DNA of 57,500 nucleotides from Adiantum capillus-veneris (lineage: Eukaryota; Streptophyta; Polypodiopsida; Polypodiales; Pteridaceae), in the NCBI GenBank assembly GCA_014529385.2, contig CM043953.1, positions 115,105,549 to 115,163,048 of the forward strand, written 5' to 3'. The translations under genes were made by a program, and so were the position numbers. Below the pieces are notes generated by a model. That model ran no database searches and was not told the origin of the DNA. It was given only the letters and a program-made list of their open reading frames with translations. The first letter of the stretch is position 1. Every line of letters starts with the position of its first letter. Below are positions 41,949 to 53,171 of this stretch, piece after piece.

Positions 41949-43371
41949 CTTCGCGAACAAGCGTATTCGTAAGCGAGCGAAGTAGAGGTAAAGAACGATG
42001 GAGTGATGAAGAACGAAGTAGAGATGGTGAATCGGGATAGAGATGACGAAGAAATAGAGATGGTCAATCGAGAAGGCGATGACGGAGGAAGTAGAGATGG
42101 AGAATTCCTTTGTGTGTAGTTGCCGACGTCAAGAAACCTTCGTAGCTTCGTCGAGAAGATGAGTTGCTTTTCCCGTCGCGTTGAAGCTTCGTTGCTGTAG
42201 AGCTCTCGCGCTGTGATCTGCGATGATGAAGTGAGAACCTTCAATGCCTTTTTATAGACTGAGAGAGTCGATATTCTTGGAGATTGAGAGAGTTCTATTT
42301 TTGGCTACTGCTTTTCGGCTCGTGCGTCTACGAAGGTCTTTTGTTTTTTTTTTAAACTCGCGAATTTGGCGATCCGCGTTTTTGGACCAAGAAGAGACTC
42401 TATATTGGTCTCCTCTTTCCTAGCTTTAAGGAAAGAGTTTTAATTTACCTATCTTTACTCTTGACCACTCATTTCTGCTTATTTTGAGGTAAAGAGCTTT
42501 GCTTTAGCCAAAGTCAACGGTTTGAAGTCACCCTTCAATATTTGGCTTTCTTTAAAACATTAAATACGCATAAAATACTCATTCCTTACTCGATTTTTGA
42601 TCCGATTAATTCTATAGATCACCCGCTTTACGTATAAAAGTTGACGCACATAAACAATACCAAATCAACATGGAAATGATCGCAAAATTGTATTGAAAAC
42701 TTGGGTACATTACATTCTCCCCAACTTAAGAATTCGAGATGTCCTCATCTCGAGTAAACTAAGGATAATAGATAGCACTGAGCAATACTTTGTTCCAATC
42801 GCTTGAAAATTCAAAACGTAGGAACTTTTGTATCTTGGTCTAACTCGACAGTAACAAGGTCTAACAATCGTCATTTCATTGTTAGTATCCTTTACAAAAT
42901 AAACATGGCTTGCCTGGCTCAGAATAATATGGATTTATTCAAAGCTTAATTTACTCATCACGAAAATGAAACCATTCAATCAGTGATCTGATATCAACGA
43001 CTTAACCAGTCCATCAATCAACTTACAAATCATATCATCTATGAGAGCATACAAAACACATCGTGTTTCAACTCTTATGTTTCTTTGTCCACCTTAGACA
43101 ATAATGGTCAATATCTAAGTACTCTAATTCAACTCGCATGATGCAAACAACGTAAAAACTCCAAGCACTATACACCCATCTCAAAACGTAAGATCTGGTG
43201 ATCGATCAGCTAACGTGAACTTGATCTTCATGAATCGTAAAACTATTCAAATTCATACAACAATCATGTGCTATGCAATCATGTAGTCCACTTAAAACAA
43301 CTCAATCAATCATAACTTATTGATTCAAACAAGAATGATGTCATAAATCAATAATCCAATTTTCAGTTTTT

Positions 43372-43383
43372 GCTCTGATACCA
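43372..43383 (-). promoter_or_regulatory. Primer binding site, initiator tRNA-Met
   Basis: TGGTATCAGAGC on the minus strand, two bases after the LTR B end. A perfect match to the plant consensus. Confidence 0.87.
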
Positions 43384-43385
43384 AC

Positions 43386-44444
43386 TGTAACGTCCTCGAC
43401 CTCTCATGGATCGGCGACTGGGAGAGCTCAACACATCCACAATGTTTCATCGCAAAACGGAGGGACGATAGAGTTGAACTGCCCTAAACTCTACGTAGTC
43501 ACTAATGTAGTCATCTTAACAGACAAGAAACTAGAACCCTTGGTTCATGGAATTGACGCTTTTTTCCTCAACTAGTGCGAGGCACAGCCGTCAATCTATC
43601 GACATCTTAATCATGAACAGTTGTGAAAAGCACTCGATTTATCGAGTTCACCCATCCGACGATTTCTTTTGAGACCAATCCCCGCTTTCCACCCCACACA
43701 TACCCGCATCTTGTTGTTTAACTACTATCACGCTGCTTGACACTTACAAACAATATTCCTAAATTATTTATGGCACAGGTTCTTTAAAATAGCCCTTCAA
43801 ACATCACCAAAACAATTCAAACAGGATTCTAATAAAACAGTTCTACATGAATGCATGTTTGTTGTTATTGCCGCTACCTGCGGACTTCCTCTACTTAACC
43901 AGTAGAGCCCTTGCAAAGGTTTTATTCGCTACCCATGAAGTGCACAATCCTCCCAACTTGCTAACAGCGAAGCTTCTCGCTACTTGCGAGGCATCTTGCT
44001 TCCCATAAAACAAGGCATATCGCTAACCGCAAAGCTTCTTGCTACCCGCAAGGCATCTTGCTTCCCATAAAGCAAGGCATATCACTACCCGCGAAGCTGC
44101 TTGCTACCCGCAAGGTGTTATCAACAATTCATCAGCATAATTAAATCAATCCAAGCAATATTCATCAATCAATCTTTCCAACATAATCAACAATCATCAA
44201 TCAATTCTCAACATATTCAACAATCATCAACCAAACATAATTCTTCAACATAATCAACAATTCTCAATCAATCCTTTCAACATAATCAGCAATCAATTCT
44301 TTCAACAACAGCCAAAGCTTTCAACCAAAGCTTTCAACCAATGATAACCAATCAACCATAATGATAAATCAAACAAGATTTCACCAAACAATCCTTTTAT
44401 ATGCGATAAAGAAACATATGCTTGTATCATGTGATAAAAAATCA
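43386..44444 (-). repeat. LTR B of the tandem array
   Basis: 1059 bp, collinear with LTR A with scattered substitutions and a rearranged internal minisatellite near 43965-44110. Same ends as LTR A. Confidence 0.75.
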
Positions 44445-44735
44445 CTTTTCTAGCCAATTTACGGGATATCATAAACGGTCTCTATGGTCAATCACATATG
44501 ATAACAATGCAAGAACTTAAAGCATTCCCGTAATAGGTACAGGAACTCGGAACTCCTACGCTTGAGCGTCATCAAGCGGAATATCGACTTCTTGTGAATC
44601 CGTTTGCGTGGTTGGAAGAGGATCCGGCATGGCATTGGAGCTTCTTGTGTTCCTTCGAAAAGCAGTCAAAATGGTCCTTCCAATCTTCGTGTTTCTCTTC
44701 GGAGCCATCTTTGTGAACAAGCATATTCGTAAGGT
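44445..44735 (-). pseudogene. Truncated gag N-terminus (copy 3), fused to a different element
   Basis: The MAPKRN start is at 44708. Homology to the array stops at 44735 (CATATTCGTAAG), and the sequence beyond belongs to the gag-protease element at 44736-47656. This is a chimeric junction. Confidence 0.65.
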
Positions 44736-45204
44736 TGATGGTAATGGAATACTATCCTCTGGCTGACCATTAAAGCTCACTGGTCGCTCTCCTTCATTAA
44801 TTTTAAAGAAGTTTTCTGGAAACTGTTGGTGCTGTTCCTCTGATTTCTGTTTGTCGAGTAGAACTGATGTGAGATCAATATCTGCTAATTGGAAAAATAT
44901 TCATACTGGCCAACATCTTTTCTATCTTTTTGTTGCCATATTTCTTATACAATTCTTCTGGTCTGAGAACTGTTTTCCATTTTCTGGTGTTGTTAGTTTT
45001 GATTTGTATTCTATTCTGTGAGCCCTAAATGGTTATTACTTGATTTGCATAATCTTGAATAGCTTTAGCACTTTTGAGCCATGGTTTGCCCAAAAGCATT
45101 CCATATGCTCCTTGCACATCTAGGATTAAAAAACTGGTCTTGAACTTCTCAGACCCCACTTTGATATGCAAGTTTTCCAGTAACCCACTGGGTTGCACAA
45201 TACG

Positions 45205-45615
45205 CTAATCAACCATTCTGACCGTGAATGGTGCTGGTTTATAGTTTGTGATGCCCATCCTCTCCTTCATGTGTTCTCCAATGATGTTAACTCCAACACC
45301 CCCATCCAAAATGTTTCCTGATAATGGCTCCCATTGTTTTCTGTTTTTGTAATCCACCTGAATTAGTGGTACCTTATTATCCTTAATTTGTGGTACCTCT
45401 ACTGTCATTGCCTCTGCTTGCTGCTTCTTCTGTTTAATAAATCTGGCTACTGTTGGTAAACTTCTCCTAATGTCTTCTAATTCAATGGTTAATTGTTGTA
45501 TTCTTTGGCATATTTGAACTTCTATTTCATCTTGCTCCTTTTCAGAGTCACTATTGTCGTCAGAAGAGTCTACTGGTATTAAACCAATGCCCACAGTTTG
45601 TGTTTCTAGTAACAA
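45205..45615 (-). pseudogene. Aspartic protease region
   Basis: A 136-residue frame begins Asp/Ser/Glu-rich, has a coiled-coil-like helix (QICQRIQQLTIELEDI) and then the protease: PLIQVDYKNRKQW, the active-site-like ILDGGVGVNII, and MKERMGITNYKP. D-G-G replaces D-S/T-G. Homology continues below 45205 in the same region (LHIKVG, FLILDVQGAYGMLLGKPWL, a conserved block after the active site) down to about 44890 with stops. Confidence 0.7.
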
Positions 45616-45786
45616 TGCTTCTGCTACTGGTACTAGATTCCTCTAACTTGTTCTGGCTTCAGAGCATTCTGGAATTTCAGGTTTCCTTTTACTAAGCTTT
45701 TCAGTAATCTTAGCAGCCACCTCTCTTTGCTCTTTTCATTCGTCAAATTCTTTAGCTTTTCCTTTCTCCTTCCAGGTACTCCTGTG

Positions 45787-46326
45787 CTATTCCCATTCTT
45801 TAGCCTTTGGATTTAGCTTTGATGATACAGGCTCATCTACTAGTAACTCCTCTATTACCACACCAGAACTCCTTGTAATGGACCTTACTGGCACGGGTTC
45901 TAATTGCTTAACTTCAGTTGCAGCTGGTTTGCCAGGTTCTGGACACTGTCCTGCAAAGTGCCCATATTTGCCACATTTGTAACAATTTAAATTCCTTTTG
46001 AAGTCAGTATTGCCATTACCCCCTCTGCCTCTTCCTCTGCCTCTACCAATATATCCACTGGTATTAGTGTTGACAAACAGTGTTTGCTCAGTAATGGCAG
46101 CTACTGGCTCCATAGTGGCAAATGCTATCATTGATAAGTCCTTTCCTTCTTTCAAATGATGAATTTTGATTTTACAGTTGGTCCATTGATGCCCAAATGC
46201 TTTACAATAATTACATTGAGTGCATTCTTCTGTTGTGTGGTTCTTAGCCTTGCATTTGGTACACCATTTCTTTGTTCTCCCTGTTGATCCTCTCAGGCCA
46301 GAAATCTCAAAAATCCTCCTAGACAT
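45787..46326 (-). pseudogene. gag C-terminal region with three zinc knuckles
   Basis: This 179-residue frame carries three perfect C-x2-C-x4-H-x4-C knuckles: CTKCKAKNHTTEEC (residues 22-35), CNYCKAFGHQWTNC (38-51) and CYKCGKYGHFAGQC (115-128). An Arg-Gly run (GRGRGRGRGG, 94-103) lies before the third. Most plant gypsy gags have one or two knuckles. The RG run and knuckles would bind element RNA. The frame upstream is Ser/Glu/Asp-rich with KKKK. It is part of the gag of the minus-strand element. Confidence 0.8.
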
Positions 46327-46501
46327 GTCATCAATCTTCTTAGATCAGCTACCCTTCTTCTTTTTATTCCTATCATCCTCTGATGATTCAAAAGAGCTAC
46401 TACTGGACTGCTCTGTCTCAGTAGTCTCACTGGTACTGGTATCAGATCTTCCTCTATGTCTGTATTTCTCCTTCTTTGCCTGTTGTTCCGATTTTAGTGC
46501 T

Positions 46502-47044
46502 CTATGTGAGTTCTGCATATTGCGCAAAAGCCTGTATATGCACATCTGGATCATCATGTTTCTTTCCTTTAAAGATAGGACATGCTATCTTTAAATTTGG
46601 ACCTCTGTCCTCCTTGTAGTGGCCATTAGGAGTCCTACTCTTACGCCCTACTAGTTTCTCTTTCCTCCTATTGGCTCTGCTAGTACCCATTCTCCACCTA
46701 GAATGGTCACTCTCCTTAGTGACATTCTCAGTGTCAGACTCTGTTTCTGTCATCCTCTATTTATGATATCTATTCTTAACCCTTGTTGACCCATCTCTCC
46801 CTAATCTAGATTTCCTGCTTGCATCTGTCAAGTCTTCATCTTCTCTCCTGCTCCTTTCTGACTTGTGAGCTCTCCTCTGAGCTCTCTCTGTTGTTCTCCT
46901 CCGTGAAGATCTAGCAGAGGTGTTGGAAAGGACAGCTTCAGTGTCTCTTTTTCCAAGGTCAAAATCCGTCTCTTCATTGTGATGGTGAAGTTCCCTCTCT
47001 GTCTTTGTCCCATCATTACCCCTGGAAGCTTTCCTAGTTGCCAT
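46502..47044 (-). pseudogene. gag N-terminal region
   Basis: From ATG at 47044 (MATRKASRG) one frame runs to 46502 with a single TAG at 46759-46757. It is very rich in Arg, Glu and Ser (for example RRRTTERAQRRAHKSERSRR). It ends with PIFKGKKHDDPDVHIQAFAQ and YAEL, the usual start of the gag capsid domain. The rest of the capsid core is absent, and the next frame (46557-46345) is a Ser/Glu-rich linker before the zinc knuckles. A deletion of the core is likely. Confidence 0.65.
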
Positions 47045-47103
47045 AACTGAATCCTTACTTTTGGAGATGCTGTTCTTGTCAATGAGTATACAACTCAAGA
47101 CAT

Positions 47104-47114
47104 CGTGATCGCCA
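47104..47114 (-). promoter_or_regulatory. Primer binding site matching the same tRNA as the 8604 site
   Basis: TGGCGATCACG on the minus strand, three bases inside the LTR end. It equals the first 11 bases of the primer site at 8604, then diverges. Confidence 0.7.
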
Positions 47115-47117
47115 AAA

Positions 47118-47656
47118 TGGAATAGCTTGGACTATTTCCAGGAAGTTAGGATTAACAGTTAATGGAAAGACTCTGCAAATAGACTAATGGTCTGTGGATA
47201 ATGGTGTTGCTATTTAGGTAGTGTAATGGTTAGTGTATAATGGAAACTACGTTAGACAATGTATTGATGCCTATAGCATAATGGTATTCACAATAGACAG
47301 AAGATAGGTAACAGTACAGTAGACAGTTTGACAGTGAATAGAGACAATGGTATTTGCATTATGCTTAATGATACAACTGGAAGATTCCATTAGGTAATGG
47401 GTTTATACATGGACACATCAATATCAAAAGGTATGACCAGAAGGAACTCAATGGTTATTACCAAATGATTACAAAGGATTACAAGGTTTAGATAGCTCAA
47501 TGTCTAGACTAGGCTGGTTACATTAGCCCTACAAAAGAATTAATGGGTCACTTTTATAGTACCCTACAAACTGTACACTGTGTCCGCCGTTGCCGTGCTT
47601 GCCATGCCAACTGTAGAAACCGCTTCCTTAGAGTTGGTTCCCACTGCATTGCTACA
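47118..47656 (-). repeat. Probable 5' LTR of the gag-protease element
   Basis: On the plus strand it begins TGGAATAGC (CA end on the minus strand) next to the primer site. The far end is near 47656, where LTR sequence of the plus-strand element begins. It contains many TAATGGT/ATAATGG words. No second copy lies in the window. Confidence 0.5.
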
Positions 47657-47658
47657 AT

Positions 47659-47846
47659 CAATGACTCTAATTGTCTCTCTTTTTCAAGTTATTATTCATG
47701 CCATGTTAGCTAGGAAATGTGTTTAATGTTGCTCTCTCCATCCAAGCACTAACTCTCTATCTACACAAAGGATTATGCTCAATGAAGTGGCTACAATGTT
47801 ATTCATCTTTCACTATAATATAAGTTACTAGGCCAATTTCATTACA
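47659..47846 (+). repeat. 5' LTR remnant of the chromovirus
   Basis: It matches 54299-54486 with about a dozen differences and ends TTTCATTACA. The first 1.1 kb of this LTR are missing, replaced by the neighbouring element's LTR. Confidence 0.85.
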
Positions 47847-47847
47847 T

Positions 47848-47859
47848 TGGTATCAGAGC
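47848..47859 (+). promoter_or_regulatory. Primer binding site, initiator tRNA-Met
   Basis: TGGTATCAGAGC one base after the LTR end. Confidence 0.9.
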
Positions 47860-48339
47860 TCATGATTTCTCTTTTCTTTCTTAAGAAGAGAGGTCCTTAA
47901 GTAGCCTATGAATGGTCATTTTTGTTAATTATATCAGCATAAGTGGATCTAGGATCTATTATCGATTTTGTCAAGCCCACTTTGTGAGTATGGTGCACAC
48001 CTTGAGAGCTTTGGTCTTAATAATGGGGTATTTTTAGACTTGCCTTTGGCTTTACCATTATTGAGCCACAAGAAGTCCGAAAGGAGCTATCCCTTGGCAA
48101 ATCCGCAATGTTAGACCTACTCTGCTACTCTCTATAATTAACCAAATTCAAGCTGCGGGTGTAGATGCTTAAGTGCTGATTTTCAAAGGCAAAGAGGAGT
48201 AGCAACTTAAGTTTTGAGTTACCAAAGAATTCATAAAGTAAAGTAAACACACAAATTTAGTTAACATGGCTGACAATAATGAAGAGGTAGGATTAATGTC
48301 GACAAGTTTGATTTTGCATGTTAAGGTGCTAATGATGAT

Positions 48340-49982
48340 ACCCCATGCTTGTGAACTATCTTGTTACTAGGCTTCAACAAGCTACGGCAAATCCCGCTCT
48401 ACAAGGTGAAGCTCAACAACAACTTCACGCTTATGGGATTCTACCTACTCACCAAGAAGAGAGATATCCTGTGAAGTCTCTTGGAGAGACTTCCAAAAGA
48501 GGACTCTCTACAACAAGAGAAAGGGAAAACTCATATCAGAGCTTCGGAATTTGTTACTTGAATATTCACATCCATCAAGGAGAAGGGGCTATGCCCAACA
48601 TGAAGAACCTCCATCCAAGGAGAAAGAAAGAAGCAAATCCCTTGATGAATCCATGGAAGAAGATGTGGCTCCACAAAGGCGTTGAGCACAAAGATCTCTT
48701 ACTCCCACAAAGAGGAAGAGATCACCTCGTAGTCCTCCTCACCGCAAATCCAAGAAGGAAGAGAAGGACTCAAAGAAGAAAAAGGAGAGAAAGAGGTCAC
48801 TCTCTTCTCCATCTTCATCACCTTCTTCCTCTTCGGATGAAAGTGGTGGTTATTCATCAAAGGAATCACCAAGGCGAGGACATAGAAGATCACATGCTGC
48901 TTGGAGAAGGTCCAATAAGCTCAAAAAGTTTAAAAAGGGAGGAAAGAGCATCACTTTCCTTACCTATGATGATACCTTTGGTTCCACAGACAAAGTATTG
49001 GCGTTCATCCAACAATTTGATGCTGCGTTTGGAGATGAGGGATTCACGGAGTCCTCAAAGCTACGTCATGTAGCTATGCACTTTCAAACGTCCGCCAGAC
49101 AATGGTGGGCTAGCCTTTGGGCTAATGGAGAAGCTCCTAGAACATGGAAGAATTTAAGAGCCTCCACTATTAAGAAATTTCTTTCAAGTGAGGCTAAGGA
49201 TGGCGAACGAAGTCCTCATTGAATGGCGAAGTTTAAAGCTAACTCCTTATGAGTCTATCCACAAGTATGTGGACAAGTTTTGGGATTTACATCTCAAAGC
49301 CAGTGTCTACAAAAAGATAGACTTTGAGGAGCAAAAGCAACAGTTCTATGCCAGCCTCCTTGAAGACATGAATGAATATGTTATTTCTCAAAGGCCAAAA
49401 ACAATTTCAACGGCCATCCATCACACTATGCTTGCCACAAGGATTGGTTTCCAACAAGGGGCTAAGAGAAATCTTAAGCCCATGGAAATGAAGGCGAAGC
49501 ATGAGGCCAAAGGGAATAAACATCCACAAAACTCTTCCAAAGGAAACTCTAACAACAATAAAGCTAAGGAGAAGGGAGTCTACAAAGGAAAGAATAGGCT
49601 CACTCTTGAAGAGCTACTAGAGCGCTACCGCAAAGACAATTGATGCTTTAAGCATGGAGAGCAAGGACATTCTTATTGTACTTGCCCTCAACGGAATGCT
49701 CGTAATGAACAACCTAGAGCGTCAATGTTTGAAGCCCCAAAAGAGGATGTCCATTGCAAAGGATCACATCTCTCCTATGCTTGGGGAAAGGTAAGAGAAC
49801 ATGATGCATTCTTTCTCTTTGAGGTTGGCTCAAATCATAACTTCATCTCTCTTGAGTTGGCCAACAAGCTAGGAATTCAAGATTTTGAGATGGGAGATGG
49901 TATGAAGGCGGATGGGGCCTTTGTAGGTCAAGATGTGTTTGTTACTCCCTTAATTTGGAAGATGTCTCTGTTACTCCCTTAA
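48340..49982 (+). pseudogene. chromovirus gag and protease
   Basis: The N-terminal part is basic and Ser/Pro-rich. The capsid core (about 48925-49400, two frames with a shift near 49200) reads SITFLTYDDTFGSTDKVLAF, FIQQFDAAF, LRHVAMHFQTSARQWW, then YESIHKYVDKFWDLHLKA. A Lys-rich linker follows. After a TGA at 49641-49643 there is a damaged knuckle, CFKHGEQGHSYCTC, with His at the second Cys position. The protease region at 49725-49982 has FEVGSNHNFISLELANKLGI, with Glu in place of the catalytic Asp. The protein cannot have been active. Confidence 0.75.
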
Positions 49983-50379
49983 TTGGGAAGCTAAGGCTCC
50001 ACATCCAAGGATATGTGGACAAATAAGATTTTTTCATCTCTCCTCTCAAACATGAGGATGTGATCTTAGGGACACCATGGTTTGACCGCCTTGCTGCCTC
50101 TATCAAGTTCCTTGAAAAAGGAAGATCTCTTATAAGTTCAAGGAAAAAGACATGTACATAAATGCACATGAGTCGGGTAGCTCTATACCTCTTGTAAATG
50201 ACCAAGCTTTTGATAATTCAATAAAAAGTTCAATTTCCGCGTACATGATTTTTGTTAAAGACTCTTTAAGTGATGTTAATAAAATACAAGTAAATGAAAG
50301 TGGAATGCATGAGGATATTAGAGTTCTCTAAAATCCTTAATCAATTCCAAGATGTTTATATTGACGACATCCCTAAAGA

Positions 50380-51083
50380 GTCACCTCCAAAATGAGGGGA
50401 TGATGACCATTCAATTGAGCTTCTTCTAGGTAACTCACTGGCTAATAAGCCTCCTTATAGAGTTTAACAAGCTCAACAAGAGGTGATTATGAGGAAAGTA
50501 AATGAATTGGTTGAGAAAGGAATGGTGAGGCCTAGCTCCTCTTCATTTTTTTCACCAATTCTTTTGAGCATAAGAAGGATGGCATATATCGTATGTGAGT
50601 CGACTATAGAGCACTAAATAGGATTACCATCAAGAACAGGTTTCGTGTGCCTCAAATAGAAGACCTATTTGATAAGTTGCAAGGGTCAACCTACTTTAGT
50701 AGGATAGACCTCAAAAGTGGCTATCATCAAATAAGGATAGTCGATGAAGATATTATAAAGAATGCTTTCCGCACTACATTGGTCTTTATGAATATCTTGT
50801 TATGCCTTTTGGCTTAACAAATGCTCCAGCAACTTTCAATCGCATCATGGAGCGAATATTTTGACCACACCGTAACTTCACTGGAGTATTCTTTGACGAT
50901 GTGATCATCTACTCCAAGTCCATTGAAGACCACAAGAAATATCTACAGGTAAGCTTTCAAGCATTAAGAGATAATAAGCTTTTCAATAATCAAAAGAAAA
51001 GTGAATTTTTCTTACAAGAAATTCAATACTTAGGTCATATTATCTCTCAATCGGGCATCCGTATGGATCCCACAACTTCGTGA
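50380..51083 (+). pseudogene. chromovirus reverse transcriptase, frameshifted
   Basis: Blocks in shifting frames: [85 protein letters not shown], then FFDDVIIYSKSIEDHKKYLQ and YLGHIISQSGIRMDP. The catalytic Asp pair is kept. At least three frameshifts and several stops break it. After MDP the usual RNase H and tether blocks are absent. Confidence 0.8.
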
Positions 51084-51089
51084 GAAAGT

Positions 51090-51780
51090 AATGTATGAAT
51101 CACATGCTTCTCCTATGCAGGGCATAGAGGGATTCAACCTACATTAAAGGCAATAGAAACATATTTCTATTGGCCTACCATGAAAAGAGACCTCCCAGAT
51201 TATGTTTCAAAATGTGTGGTATGTCAAAAGACAAAGTTTGACAGAGGGAAGCAACCTGGATTGCTTCAGCCATTGCCTATCCGTGATTCACCATGGGAGA
51301 GCATATCCATGGATTTTATCTTTGGATTGCCTAAGTCTATCCATGGGAATACGGGAATATGGACAACAGTCGATAGGTTTAGCAAACAAGCTCACTTTAT
51401 ACCTGCCAAAAAGACTATTAAGGCACATCAACTAGCAACTCTTTTCATATCAGAAATTTTCAAGTACCATGGCTTGCCAACATCCATTGTACTGGATAGA
51501 GATCCTAAGAATGATCAATAATTTTTGGAAGGGTCTCTTTAAGAATCTAGGCACTAGATTAAATTTCTCTTCGGCCTATCACCCACAAACGGATGGCCAA
51601 AGTGAAATAGCTAATCTAGCAATTCTTGATCTACTAAAAGCCTATGTAACTAAATTAGATCAGGGCTCTCAAAGGGAGAAATACCTACCTCTAGTAGAGT
51701 ATGATTAAAATAACATTGTACATACTTCCACAGGGAAAGCACCTTTTGAGGTAATTGAGGGAAGGCCTAAATAAAGTTAC
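51090..51780 (+). pseudogene. chromovirus integrase
   Basis: The HHCC zinc domain (GHRGIQPTLKAIETYFYWP, MKRDLPDYVSKCVVCQKTK) leads into the catalytic core: DSPWESISMDFIFGLP (first Asp), IVLDRDPKND (second Asp, end of the open frame) and SAYHPQTDGQSEIAN (Glu). It closes with LPLVEYD and GKAPFEVIEGRP. All three catalytic acidic residues are present, but a TAA lies at 51519-51521 and another stop near 51708. Confidence 0.85.
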
Positions 51781-51939
51781 TTCCTACTTAAAGTACATGG
51801 GAAGATATTTGCTACAGATGAATATAGCCGTGACTTAAAAGAATCTTTTCAAAAGATTAAAGAGGCTATATCCATATCACGACAAAAGCAAAAGGCTGCT
51901 GCTAATAAACACATAAGAGCCTTAGATTTTAAGAAAAAT

Positions 51940-52400
51940 GATTGGGTCTTGCTAAAGTTCCCTAAGGCTCATTTATGGCATACTTTGGGCAAGAATCCTA
52001 CAGGACACCAAAAAGACTATGCTAAACTAGCAAAATGGTACTATGGTCCCTTCCAAATGCTTAAGCCAATCAATGAGATGGATTATCAATTAAAGTTGCC
52101 CAACCATTGGCTCATTCACAATGCCTTTCATGTGAGCCTACTTAAGCCTTACAAAGGAGAGCCATTAAGAGAGGACATAACATAAGACCCTCCTGAAGTA
52201 GAAGATTAAGAAGAGGTACTTCAACCCGAGTCTGTTCTGAGAGATGAAGACAAGGTACTAAGGCATGGTAAGATTATCCGACAATATATTATTAAATTTA
52301 AAAATTATCCTTTTGAAGATGCTAGATGGATGCAAGGAACTCAGCTAAAGGATAGTATGCACCTTGTCAATGCTTATAATGACGACTCACTTGAGTAAGC
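51940..52400 (+). pseudogene. Integrase C-terminus and chromodomain
   Basis: A tether block (DYAKLAKWYYGPFQML, NHWLIHNAFHVSLLKPYKG) is the usual GPY/F-type end of a chromovirus integrase. After two stops the end reads VLRHGKIIRQYIIKFKNYP, EDARWMQGTQL and VNAY, a chromodomain with the K-x-K and aromatic-cage-like Tyr/Trp layout. In chromoviruses this domain steers insertion to histone-marked chromatin. Confidence 0.65.
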
Positions 52401-53171
52401 AAATGTAAATGTAAATGTGAATGTACAAAGTTTTTGTCTTATAAGACTCTCTTTTTTCTTTATTGTGCACAAATTTAACGAGTATGCATTCTTAGGATCA
52501 TGTTTGTGGTGATGACGTCTCTCAAACACCAAGTAGAGCTTGTCACTCTACTTTGGAAGTGTGATATGGACTAAGGAGCAGACATGCTTGCGGTAGACAG
52601 TGTCTCTCAAGCACCAAATGGACTAGTCATCCATTTTGGAATGATGTCATAGGGTAAAAAGGGATCCTCTATCGGCTAAGAGAAATGGACTAATGACTAT
52701 GCTTTACCTCCCTTAGCTCAAAGGCAAGGATGAATATGATTTCAAGAGAGAGGTAACATCATAAAATCTAATATCTAACTTTACCAAATGATTTTTTCAT
52801 GCTAAACTGATCATTTAATATGGGGAGATAAAAGGGGAACAAGAGCTAGAATATAGATATGTGCTTTTAATCCTATCTCAACCAAGGTTCTAAATGAGAG
52901 ATGATGGCATCTCTATCATGGGGCTAAAAAGGAGATGGACTATCCAAGAGCTAGTACAATAAGTGCTTTAGGTTCATCTTGGCATGTGACCAAGGGAGAG
53001 ATGGTTTCATCTCATTACATGTCCATAAAGGAGATAGCCTGTAAAAGGGCAAGTATACTTAATGGGCATTAAGACCTTAGGGTTTGCTTCATTAAAGCCA
53101 CCAAGGGTTAGTGTTAAATGCCTTTAGGCCTAGGACATTAAGTTTCTTTTGTCATTTTTAAGGTGGGAACA
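52401..53171. other. Non-coding 3' region of the chromovirus
   Basis: Two diverged copies of a block of about 90 bases (GTCTCTCAAACACCAA, CTTGTCACTCTACTTTGGAA and similar) lie at 52510-52650. It ends in the polypurine tract. No coding sequence is seen. Confidence 0.5.

Larger units (their letters stand above)
38951..44735 (-). mobile_element. Tandem LTR-internal array of a Ty3/gypsy deletion derivative
   Basis: On the minus strand the order is: gag N-terminus (44735-44445), LTR (44444-43386), primer site, leader and gag N-terminus (43385-41685), LTR (41684-40646), primer site, leader and gag N-terminus (40645 to about 38951). Plus-strand unit length is 2741 for the first interval and 2760 for the second. 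Each internal piece has about 1.4 kb of leader and only the first 80 or so codons of gag, then jumps to the polypurine end. All of pol is deleted. LTR-internal-LTR with a further internal piece at both ends points to unequal recombination between tandem copies. Confidence 0.8.
44736..47656 (-). mobile_element. gag-protease remnant of a second Ty3/gypsy element
   Basis: Read down from its LTR (47656-47118) the element has a primer site (47114-47104), gag in several pieces (47044-45787), an aspartic protease region (45615 to about 44890), and then ends at the chimeric junction at 44735. Reverse transcriptase, integrase and the 3' LTR are missing. Gag differs clearly from the MAPKRN type of the neighbouring array. 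Confidence 0.75.

Noticed and set aside
48345-49073. The 242-codon Arg-rich frame as the true gag
   Set aside because: Its right half overlaps the frame that holds the recognisable capsid blocks, so at least that half is a shadow.
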